Assembly: GCA_023433515.1 (NCBI GenBank)
Contig: JAEZCN010000211.1
Location: 1 to 51,062, forward strand
Direction: 5' to 3'
Origin: Pseudomonadota bacterium
GTDB taxonomy: Bacteria; Pseudomonadota; Gammaproteobacteria; Steroidobacterales; Steroidobacteraceae
Length of the DNA stretch: 51,062 bases
The position numbers and the translations under genes were made by a program. Positions 8,462 to 15,041 of this stretch are shown piece by piece. The stretch's first letter is position 1. Each line of letters begins with the position of its first letter. Under the pieces are notes generated by a model. It had not been told where the DNA came from. It saw only the letters and a program-made list of their open reading frames with translations, and made no database searches.

Positions 8462-8480
8462 ACGCCCCAACTTTGGGCGT
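8462..8480. promoter_or_regulatory. palindrome upstream of the sigma-54 promoter, possible NtrC site
   Basis: A 19-bp palindrome with one mismatched pair, arms acgccc and gggcgt. Its centre is about 72 bp upstream of the -24 element, a normal enhancer distance. Arm spacing is like the NtrC consensus TGCACC-N5-GGTGCA, but the bases match only partly. A second small dyad (8529-8541) abuts the promoter. Confidence 0.35.
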
Positions 8481-8541
8481 CCCGCATGGAACCCCGCCCG
8501 TTCTCGCGCTGCAACGGGCCACTTCCTCGCCCCTTTGGGGC

Positions 8542-8557
8542 TGGCATGGAACCTGCA
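8542..8557 (+). promoter_or_regulatory. sigma-54 promoter of glnK-amtB
   Basis: TGGCATGGAACCTGCA carries the invariant GG (8543-8544) and GC (8555-8556) separated by exactly 10 nt, as in the -24/-12 consensus TGGCAC-N5-TTGC. Expected transcription start is near 8568, leaving a leader of about 100 nt before glnK. It implies NtrC-controlled expression under nitrogen limitation. Confidence 0.85.
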
Positions 8558-8667
8558 CTTTGATCAGGGGCCCAGAAGGCCGGCCAGAACGATGCGCCAG
8601 CCAATGAGCAAAAGGGAGCATACGCGCCGCGATGGCGCGTGATCCATCGGATAACGACGCCAAAGCG

Positions 8668-9006
8668 ATGAAAATGATCACTGCAATCATTCGCCCGTGG
8701 AAGCTCGACGACCTGCAAATAGCGGTCGCGCGTCTCGGCGTGCAGGGGATCACCGTCACCGAGGTCACCGGCTACGGACGTCAGCGCGGACATTCGGAGC
8801 ACTACCGCGGCTCCGAGTACCAGGTGGAGTTCGTTCCCAAACTACGCGTCGAAATCGTGCTCGACGACAACTCGGCGGAGGCCGTCGTCGAAGCGATCAG
8901 CAATGTTTGTCGTACCGGCAAAACCGGTGACGGCAAGATTTTCCTGGCGCCTGTCGGTGAAGCCGTGCGGATACGCACGCGTGAATCCGGTGCGGCGGCA
9001 GCCTGA
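8668..9006 (+). CDS. glnK: nitrogen regulatory protein P-II (GlnK)
   Basis: 112 residues from MKMITAI. The T-loop (about 37-55) carries the uridylylation tyrosine Tyr51 in YRGSEY; the B-loop signature TGKTGDGKIFLAPV follows at about 83-96. P-II trimers sense 2-oxoglutarate, ATP/ADP and, by uridylylation, glutamine. GlnK plugs the AmtB channel when ammonium is plentiful. An upstream in-frame ATG (8632) would add 12 non-conserved residues, so the start is set at 8668, where the conserved sequence begins. It shares the sigma-54 promoter with amtB, 22 bp downstream. Confidence 0.95.
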   Translation: MKMITAIIRPWKLDDLQIAVARLGVQGITVTEVTGYGRQRGHSEHYRGSEYQVEFVPKLRVEIVLDDNSAEAVVEAISNVCRTGKTGDGKIFLAPVGEAVRIRTRESGAAAA

Positions 9007-9028
9007 GATGTCGTTGAGGAGCTATTAC

Positions 9029-10354
9029 ATGCAAGAAGATAAGAAGAGGACGAAGGGTGGCAGCCTTCTCACGCGCGGTCTCGGCGCGGCGCTGCTGTTG
9101 ATGGGTCCGGCACTGGCATTCGCGCAGGATGCGGAGGAAGCGGCGCCTACACTGGATTCGGGCGACACGGCATGGATGATCGTCGCCACGCTGCTGGTCA
9201 TCATGATGGCGGCGCCGGGTCTCGCACTGTTCTACGGCGGCATGGTGCGCGCCAAGAACATGCTCGCCACCTGCATGCAGGTATTCGTGACGTTCTCGCT
9301 GCTGGCGGTGCTGTGGGTCATCTACGGCTACAGCCTGACCTTCAAGGGAGACGGATCGATCTACGGCGACTTCAGCGCGGCATTCATGTCGGGAATCACC
9401 ACCGATAGTCTGGCCGGAACGATTCCGGAGTACCTCTTCGTGGCGTTCCAGTGCACGTTCGCCGCGATCACGACGGCGCTGGCGATCGGCGGCTTCGCCG
9501 AACGCACGAAGTTCACCGCGGTGCTGATCTTCGCAATCATCTGGTTCACGTTCGCCTATCTGCCGATGGCGCGCATGGTGTGGAACGGCACGGGTTACCT
9601 GTTCAACCTCGGCGCGATCGACTACGCGGGCGGCACGGTGGTGCACATCAACGCTGGTATCGCCGGCCTGGTGGGCGCGCTGATCGTCGGCAAGCGCACG
9701 GGTTACGGTACGACGGCCATGCCGCCGCATAACGTGCCCTTCGTCATGATCGGCGCCGCGCTGCTGTGGGTCGGCTGGTTCGGCTTCAACGTCGGTTCCG
9801 GCCTCGCCGCGAACGCGGGCGCAGGCCTCGTGTTCCTGAACACGTTCATCTGCACCGCGGCCGCCGTGGTCGCCTGGACCTTCGGCGAGTGGATCTTCCG
9901 CGGCAAGCCGACGATGCTCGGTGCGGCTTCGGGTGCGGTTGCGGGCCTCGTCGCCATCACGCCTTCGTGCTCCGTGCTGAGCCCGTCGGGCGCCATCATC
10001 CTCGGGCTCGTGGCCGGTCTCGTCTGCCTCTGGGCAGTCGCCGGACTCAAGAAGATGCTGGGCTACGACGACTCGCTGGACGTGTTCGGTGTCCACGCCG
10101 TGGGCGGCATCATCGGCGCCCTCGCTTGCGCGATCCTGGGCCACCCCTCGCTGGGTGGTGTCGGCTCGTTCGAGAACATCGGCGCCCAGTTGGGAATCCA
10201 GGCGACCGGCGTCGCAATCACCATCGTCGTTTCGTCGGTGGTGACCGCGGTGGCCTTCCTCCTGGTGAAGGTCACGATCGGCCTGCGCCCGAGCGAAGAT
10301 ATCGAGCGCGAAGGCCTCGACATCTCCGAGCACGGCGAGCGTGCTTACGACTGA
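9029..10354 (+). CDS. amtB: ammonium transporter AmtB
   Basis: 441 residues. A cleavable signal peptide (ending ALAFAQ, about residue 31) precedes eleven membrane helices. Conserved Amt features include LFYGGMVRAKN, FAYLPMARMVW, HINAGIAGLVGALIVGKR and the late helix motif DVFGVHAVGGIIGA with a pore-lining His. The trimeric inner-membrane channel imports ammonium. GAGGAG at 9016-9021 lies 7 nt before the ATG at 9029, which decides this start over the in-frame ATG at 9008. Second gene of the glnK-amtB operon, closed by a strong terminator. Confidence 0.96.
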   Translation: MQEDKKRTKGGSLLTRGLGAALLLMGPALAFAQDAEEAAPTLDSGDTAWMIVATLLVIMMAAPGLALFYGGMVRAKNMLATCMQVFVTFSLLAVLWVIYGYSLTFKGDGSIYGDFSAAFMSGITTDSLAGTIPEYLFVAFQCTFAAITTALAIGGFAERTKFTAVLIFAIIWFTFAYLPMARMVWNGTGYLFNLGAIDYAGGTVVHINAGIAGLVGALIVGKRTGYGTTAMPPHNVPFVMIGAALLWVGWFGFNVGSGLAANAGAGLVFLNTFICTAAAVVAWTFGEWIFRGKPTMLGAASGAVAGLVAITPSCSVLSPSGAIILGLVAGLVCLWAVAGLKKMLGYDDSLDVFGVHAVGGIIGALACAILGHPSLGGVGSFENIGAQLGIQATGVAITIVVSSVVTAVAFLLVKVTIGLRPSEDIEREGLDISEHGERAYD

Positions 10355-10405
10355 AGCAGTTGCCCCGGCCTCGAGTAACCGAGGTCTGGCGAATTGCTGA
10401 AAACG

Positions 10406-10439
10406 AGCCTCCCGGGACGCGTCCCGGGAGGCTTTTTTA
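10406..10439 (+). terminator. intrinsic terminator of glnK-amtB
   Basis: A perfect 28-bp palindrome (10406-10433, arms AGCCTCCCGGGACG) with the run of six T ending at 10438. The 160 bp between it and the DUF4124 start hold a weak hairpin around 10494-10532 and a GATAAT -10-like element at 10574-10579. Confidence 0.93.
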
Positions 10440-10599
10440 CGGCTGAACCCGACTGCTCCGCCCCCGAAGCGGGAGCTTTCGCGCAAATGCTGAATCCCCG
10501 CCTTTCGGGTGATTTCCGGGGGTTTTCCGGCTTGTATGTGATGGGGTTCAAAGGTTTTGATTGGCCTCCGGGCGATAATCCGGGTACCGGAGGAAGCGT

Positions 10600-11070
10600 A
10601 TGCGTTCGACCATCATTGCCGTTCTCGCAAGTGTCCTGGCCAGCGCCGTCGCGCAAGCCGGCGACATCTACAAATACGTCGACGAGACGGGCAAGACGCT
10701 CTACACCGACAAACCCATCCCGGGTGCGATCCTGGTTGCCACCGGGTCGCAACGTCCGCCCGAAGCGGCCCAGCGCAGCTACGCCGCGCAGCAGACCGCC
10801 ACGAACAACCAGCTCGCCGCCAGCAACGAGCGCGTCGCGCAGGGTCAGACCGACTCGCGCCTCGCCGCGCAGGTCGCGAAGGACCTCGAAGCTTCGCGCG
10901 CGGAACGTTGCAAGAAAGCCCGCGAGACTTACCAGTCCACGGTCAGCTCGCATCGTCTGTTCACGCAGCTGCCGAACGGGGAGCGCAAGTACCTTTCCGA
11001 CGAAGAGACCGTGAAGGCGCGCCTCGACAGCGCGAAGGCCGTCGAGTCGATCTGCGGCCCGCAAGGCTGA
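10600..11070 (+). CDS. DUF4124 domain-containing periplasmic protein
   Basis: 156 residues. A signal peptide (residues 1-20, AVAQAGD) leads into the DUF4124 signature DIYKYVDETGKTLYTDKPIPG (about 21-41). A low-complexity Ala/Gln-rich middle and an Arg/Lys/Glu-rich helical C-terminal part follow, the latter with two cysteines near residue 106 and at the end. Family function is unknown; members are common periplasmic proteins of gamma- and betaproteobacteria. A GGAGGAAG ribosome-binding site and a GATAAT -10 (10574-10579) support an own transcription unit. Confidence 0.8.
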   Translation: MRSTIIAVLASVLASAVAQAGDIYKYVDETGKTLYTDKPIPGAILVATGSQRPPEAAQRSYAAQQTATNNQLAASNERVAQGQTDSRLAAQVAKDLEASRAERCKKARETYQSTVSSHRLFTQLPNGERKYLSDEETVKARLDSAKAVESICGPQG

Positions 11071-11073
11071 GGA

Positions 11074-11107
11074 CCCGAGCGTTCGAGCCCAAGTCGAACG
11101 ACTCGGG
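11074..11107 (+). terminator. imperfect hairpin after the DUF4124 gene
   Basis: Arms cccgagcgttcga (11074-11086) and tcgaacgactcggg (11094-11107) pair with a single bulged A around a 7-nt loop. No U tract follows, only ctttgct, so termination is uncertain. Confidence 0.4.
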
Positions 11108-11134
11108 CTGAAGCTTTGCTAAAGTCGCGCGCCT

Positions 11135-12022
11135 ATGCAGCGCGTTGGCTTCGCAGGACTCGGTGCCATGGGTGCTCCCATGGCGAGAAATCTCCACAAG
11201 GCAGGACTGCTCGCGGCAGTCTGGAACCGCACTGCTTCAAAGTCACAGGCGCTCGCATCGGAACTCGGGTGCCCTTCGTCCGCCAATCTCGCGGACTTCA
11301 CCGCGGGCCTCGACACCGTCGTGATCTGCGTGTCCGCCGATGCTGACGTGCGCGCGACGATCGAAGGGCTGGCGCCCGGCCTGCGCAAAGGCGCGTTGGT
11401 CATCGATTGTTCGACCGTGAGCGCCGACACCGCGCGCTGGGCGGAGAATTTCCTCGCGAGTCGCGGCGTCCAGTTCGTCGATGCACCGGTGAGCGGTGGT
11501 GTCGAAGGCGCGCAAAAGGCCACGCTCGCCATCATGACCGGCGGTACACCCGCGGCCTTCGAGCGCGCGAAGCCGGTGCTCGCCGCGATGGGCAAGACCA
11601 TCGAACACTTCGGGCCCTGCGGCGCCGGGCAGGCGACCAAGGCCACGAACCAGATCATGTGCGCCGGAATCATCCGCGCGTGCGCGGAGGCGATGGCCTT
11701 CGCGGAAGCCCACGGCCTGCCGCTCGATCGGGTGATCTCGACGCTTGGTCAGGGCGCGGGCTCGAGCTGGTACTTCGTGCATCGGGCGCCGAACATGGCG
11801 CGTGGAACCTATCCGGCGGGCTTTCGCGTGAAGCTGCATGCCAAGGATCTCGGCATCTGCCGCGACATGGCCGCGCGGCTCGGCGTGCACCTGCCCGTGG
11901 TCGACTCGATGCTCGCCGAGTATGCCGAGTTGATGGCGCAGGGGTACGGCGACGAAGACATCTCGGCGGCACACCGGCTCAAGCAGGCGCTGTTCCGGGA
12001 CGCCGCGAAGCAAGGTTCATGA
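11135..12022 (+). CDS. NAD(P)-dependent beta-hydroxyacid dehydrogenase (HIBADH/GarR family)
   Basis: 295 residues. Rossmann NAD(P) motif GFAGLGAMGAPMARNL at the N-terminus, substrate-binding segment VDAPVSGGVEGAQKATL (about 128), and the catalytic Lys region GQATKATNQIMCAG (about 168). The family oxidises 3-hydroxyisobutyrate or interconverts tartronate semialdehyde and glycerate; the substrate cannot be chosen from sequence. A TAAAGT hexamer preceded by TGC (extended -10) ends 9 nt before the ATG, compatible with a leaderless mRNA. Its stop overlaps the start of the histidine kinase gene by 4 nt, an unusual partner for such an enzyme. Confidence 0.88.
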   Translation: MQRVGFAGLGAMGAPMARNLHKAGLLAAVWNRTASKSQALASELGCPSSANLADFTAGLDTVVICVSADADVRATIEGLAPGLRKGALVIDCSTVSADTARWAENFLASRGVQFVDAPVSGGVEGAQKATLAIMTGGTPAAFERAKPVLAAMGKTIEHFGPCGAGQATKATNQIMCAGIIRACAEAMAFAEAHGLPLDRVISTLGQGAGSSWYFVHRAPNMARGTYPAGFRVKLHAKDLGICRDMAARLGVHLPVVDSMLAEYAELMAQGYGDEDISAAHRLKQALFRDAAKQGS

Positions 12023-13101
12023 GCGCTCCCGCGCCGCAGTCCGAACGTTCGACCCAGTTCTATCTACCCGATTTCTGCAGGGCGCGCGCGGTGCTCGCCA
12101 TCGTCGTGATCTGCGAGCTCACGGCGATCGTGCTCGCGCTCGCGCGCAACGAGGCGGTGCTCGGTTTCTGGAGCGACCTGGCGCGCACCTCGATGTTCCT
12201 GCTGTGGGTCGGTCTCGCGGGCGCCGGCACATTGTGCGCGTTGCGCGGCTATCTGAACCGCCAGTCGCTCGCGAAGGGGTCGGCCCTCGTCCTGGCGATC
12301 ACCGCCGTACTCGTGACGCTGATCTCGACCATCGCCCACTCCCTGGGTCGCCGCACGTGGCTCATCGACGGCGCCCTGGCGCCTGACGATCAGTGGACTT
12401 TTCTCGTGCGCAATCTCGGCATCACGCTGGTGGTCACGGCGCTAGCGCTGCGATATTTCTACGTCACGCATGAATGGCGTCACAACGTCGAGTTGCAGGC
12501 CAAGGCGCGGGTGCACGCGCTGCAGGCGCGCATCCGTCCGCACTTCCTGTTCAACAGCATGAACACGATCGCCTCTCTCACGCGGACGAATCCCGCGCGC
12601 GCCGAGGAAGCCGTGCAGGATCTCGCGGACCTGTTCCGCGCGAACCTTTCGGAAAAACGCCAGCAGATCACCATCGCCGAGGAAATCGACGTGGCACGCA
12701 CGTACCAGCGCATGGAACAACTGCGCCTCGGAGACCGGCTGCGCGTCGAGTGGAAGGTGGATTCCCTGCCGATCGGCGCGCTCGTGCCGGGACTCACGCT
12801 GCAGCCGCTGCTCGAGAATGCCATCTATCACGGCATCGAGCCGCGCAGGGACGGCGGCGTGGTCAAGGTCACGGGCGAATTGAACAAAGGCATGATCACT
12901 ATCGTTGTCCGCAACCCCGTGCCCCCGGCAAACCTCACGGTGCGCGAGGGCAACCGGCTCGCGCTCGCCAACATCCGCGAGCGCCTCGATCTCATGTACG
13001 GCGAACGGGCGACGGTCAAGGCCGGTCGTTTCGACGAGGAGTACATCGTGACACTGCGCTTCCCCTACGTGACCGCGGAACCGGCCGTCTCGCGAACATG
13101 A
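12019..13101 (+). CDS. LytS/AlgZ-type sensor histidine kinase
   Basis: 360 residues. Four membrane helices in the first 150 residues (about 25-42, 57-75, 88-106, 132-148), then a His_kinase domain with the phosphorylated His175 in IRPHFLFNSMNTI, and an HATPase part with LQPLLENAIYHGIEP and an ANIRERLDLMYG G-box. This family (AlgZ/FimS in Pseudomonas) signals to LytTR response regulators. The ATG overlaps the preceding stop by 4 nt (ATGA), as does its own stop with the regulator gene, so three proteins are translationally coupled. The input signal is unknown. Confidence 0.9.
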   Translation: MSAPAPQSERSTQFYLPDFCRARAVLAIVVICELTAIVLALARNEAVLGFWSDLARTSMFLLWVGLAGAGTLCALRGYLNRQSLAKGSALVLAITAVLVTLISTIAHSLGRRTWLIDGALAPDDQWTFLVRNLGITLVVTALALRYFYVTHEWRHNVELQAKARVHALQARIRPHFLFNSMNTIASLTRTNPARAEEAVQDLADLFRANLSEKRQQITIAEEIDVARTYQRMEQLRLGDRLRVEWKVDSLPIGALVPGLTLQPLLENAIYHGIEPRRDGGVVKVTGELNKGMITIVVRNPVPPANLTVREGNRLALANIRERLDLMYGERATVKAGRFDEEYIVTLRFPYVTAEPAVSRT

Positions 13102-13835
13102 GCCTGCGGGCCATCATCGTCGACGACGAGCCGCCGGCGCGCGAACGCCTGCGCTCGATGCTGGCCGAAAGCGGCGACTGCGAAGTCGCGGGCGAAGCCA
13201 GCAACGGCGCCGAGGCGCTGGACCTGGTGGAGCGGCTCGAGCCGGACATCGTGCTGCTCGACGTGCGCATGCCCGGCATCGACGGGCTCGAAGTCGCGCG
13301 CCACCTGTCGTTGAAGGACGAACCGCCTGCGGTGATCTTCACCACCGCGTTCGACGAATACGCGCTCGAGGCCTTCGACTCCGCGGCCGTCGCCTATCTG
13401 CTCAAGCCCATCCGCGCGGAGAAACTCAAGGCCGCGCTCGCCAAGGCGGCGCGCCTTACCCGACCGCAGCTGCAGCAGGTCGCGAATGCCGCGCGCGAGA
13501 CGACGCGCCGCTCCCACATTGGCTCGCGCGGGCGCGACGGCCTGAAGCTGATACCCGCCGAGGAAGTCTTCTTCTTCCAGGCCGACCAGAAATACACCAC
13601 GGTGAAGCACGCGCATGGCGAGGATCTCATCGAAGATTCGCTGAAGTCGCTCGAGGAGGAATTCGCCGCGAGCTTCGTGCGCATTCATCGCAACGCACTG
13701 GTCAACACGAAGTACCTGGAGCGCATCACGCGCGACGCGTCAGGCCAGCACTTCGTGCACTTGCGCGGCTATTCGCAGCCGCTCGAAGTCAGCCGCCGCA
13801 TGGCCGGCGATCTCAAGGACCGGTTTCGGATCTGA
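13098..13835 (+). CDS. LytTR-family response regulator (AlgR-like)
   Basis: 245 residues. Receiver domain with acidic pocket DD (9-10), phosphoacceptor Asp55 (IVLLDVRMPG), Thr of FTTAF and Lys of YLLKPI; a linker; then a LytTR DNA-binding domain (about 140-243) with the hallmark FFFQADQKYTTV and FVRIHRNALVN. AlgR homologues control alginate, pili and cell-surface functions in Pseudomonas; targets here cannot be inferred. It is coupled to the kinase by an ATGA overlap. Its 3' end overlaps a short ORF on the other strand by 23 nt. Confidence 0.92.
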   Translation: MSLRAIIVDDEPPARERLRSMLAESGDCEVAGEASNGAEALDLVERLEPDIVLLDVRMPGIDGLEVARHLSLKDEPPAVIFTTAFDEYALEAFDSAAVAYLLKPIRAEKLKAALAKAARLTRPQLQQVANAARETTRRSHIGSRGRDGLKLIPAEEVFFFQADQKYTTVKHAHGEDLIEDSLKSLEEEFAASFVRIHRNALVNTKYLERITRDASGQHFVHLRGYSQPLEVSRRMAGDLKDRFRI

Positions 13836-13953
13836 CGGGTTCGTCCGGCGCACTCGCGCGCTCGAATGCCTCGCCCGAGAGCCAGGCGATCAATGCCGCG
13901 ACGAGCAGGATGCTTCCGCCGGCGAGAATCTTCTGCAAACGCGTAATCGTCAC
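13813..13953 (-). CDS. 46-residue single-pass membrane microprotein (GTG start)
   Basis: An ORF too short for routine gene calling. The GTG start is separated by 1 nt from the TGA of the upstream 2Fe-2S gene (TGACGTG), and GGAG lies 9 nt before it, so translation is probably coupled. The product has a short basic N-terminus (residues 1-9, with Arg5, Lys8), one hydrophobic helix (about 10-25, LAGGSILLVAALIAWL) and an acidic, Pro-containing tail ending ETGP. Its last 23 nt overlap the 3' end of the response-regulator gene. I recognise no family. Coding status is inferred from position, start site and membrane-protein composition. Confidence 0.5.
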   Translation of the reverse strand: MTITRLQKILAGGSILLVAALIAWLSGEAFERASAPDEPVRSETGP

Positions 13954-13954
13954 G

Positions 13955-14533
13955 TCAGCGAGCTCCTTCGAATGGGCCGGTCACGCGCAGTAGAGCGCCC
14001 GGCCGCGCCACGTTTTCGAACCAATCCACGAGCGCCGAATCCACGAGCTCGACCGCGAACGACTCGGCCTGCACCGCGATCACCGTGACGCGATCCGGCG
14101 CGCCCGCGAGGTTGTCGAGATCGACGAACTGGCCGGGACGCACCGCGAATGGCGCCCCAGGCATTCGGCGAAGTACGACCTTGGTGGCCCCGAACGACAG
14201 GCGCTCGTGACTCAGGTATTCGACATCGATATTGCCCGGCGCCGGGGGCAGGCGGCGAGTCTCGATGCGCAGGTCGGTGCGCGGTCGCGCCTGGCACAGC
14301 AATACTTCTCCGCGCGCGATTTCTGCCGCCGTGATGCCGGGCGGAACGCCGTCCGGATATTCGACCCGACCCGACAGCAGTCGCGACTTGCACGACGCGC
14401 ATCGGCCCGCGCGGCAGCTGTGCGGCAGCGGCAGGCCCGCGGCGAGCGCGACGCCGAGCACGTTCGCATCGCGCGGCACGCGTAGCGCGACGCCACCCGG
14501 CTCGATCAATACGTCGAATGCGTCAGAATCCAT
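13955..14533 (-). CDS. 2Fe-2S ferredoxin/reductase-like protein, lacking the NAD domain
   Basis: 192 residues. The N-terminal plant-type ferredoxin domain (about 1-90) has the ligand pattern CRAGRCASC followed by LLCQARP. Next comes the barrel that binds flavin in CDP-6-deoxy-glucoseen/oxygenase reductases, recognisable by RPGQFVDLDNL and the closing VTGPFEG. The protein stops there: the usual C-terminal NAD(P)-binding domain (about 130 residues) is absent, and the flavin-binding RxYS motif is not seen. The ATG at 14533 begins the ferredoxin domain; longer frames upstream lack homology. It probably transfers electrons with another partner, or is a relic. A coupled membrane microprotein follows. 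Confidence 0.75.
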   Translation of the reverse strand: MDSDAFDVLIEPGGVALRVPRDANVLGVALAAGLPLPHSCRAGRCASCKSRLLSGRVEYPDGVPPGITAAEIARGEVLLCQARPRTDLRIETRRLPPAPGNIDVEYLSHERLSFGATKVVLRRMPGAPFAVRPGQFVDLDNLAGAPDRVTVIAVQAESFAVELVDSALVDWFENVARPGALLRVTGPFEGAR

Positions 14534-14618
14534 CTCGCCCCTCTCGGGGCCCTGCGAGCTTGCCGCGGACCTCGGGATTCGTAACTCTTGGGCCAAGCTA
14601 ACACACGAGGATCGCGCC

Positions 14619-15041
14619 ATGTTCGAGAACCCCGCGAAGCAGGATATCGACGAGCTGCTGCGCAGCGCACGCACCATCGCGATTCTCGGCCTGTCGGAAA
14701 CTCCTGGTAAGCCGAGCCACAACGTGGCGCGCGGGCTGCTGAAGTTTGGCTATCGCATCGTGCCGGTGAATCCGGGCGCGACGGAGATCCTCGGTGAGAA
14801 GGCCTGGCCCGATCTGGAGTCCGCCCTCGAGGGCGCGGGTCCGATCGACATCGTCGATGTTTTCCGCCGACCCGAGCACGTGGCCGCGATCGTCGACGAA
14901 GCCATCCGCCTGAAGATTCCGGTGCTGTGGCTGCAGGAAGGCGTGATCGACGCCGCCGCCGCTCAACGCGCCCGCGACGCTGGAATCTTCACCGTCATGG
15001 ATCGCTGCCTCTACAAGACGCGCTCGGCGCTCTCTGCCTGA
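14619..15041 (+). CDS. CoA-binding domain protein (YccU-like)
   Basis: 140 residues forming one Rossmann-like CoA-binding domain. Diagnostic stretches are IAILGLSETPGKPSHNVARGL, IVPVNPG, IDIVDVFRRPEHV and LWLQEGV, ending with the conserved MDRCLYK. It resembles the CoA-binding part of succinyl-CoA synthetases, but the cellular role of stand-alone YccU proteins is not established. The start at 14619 follows a GAGG site and matches the family N-terminus. Its 3' end overlaps the convergent GH106 gene by 31 nt. Confidence 0.85.
   Translation: MFENPAKQDIDELLRSARTIAILGLSETPGKPSHNVARGLLKFGYRIVPVNPGATEILGEKAWPDLESALEGAGPIDIVDVFRRPEHVAAIVDEAIRLKIPVLWLQEGVIDAAAAQRARDAGIFTVMDRCLYKTRSALSA

Noticed and set aside
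8897..10486. 529-codon open frame on the minus strand opposite amtB
   Set aside because: It is His/Asp/Arg-rich with no domain, as expected opposite a GC-rich gene; amtB on the plus strand is unmistakable.
13836..13954. Possible frameshifted NAD-binding domain after the 2Fe-2S gene
   Set aside because: No minus-strand frame here encodes a Rossmann motif; the only open frame is a one-helix membrane peptide.
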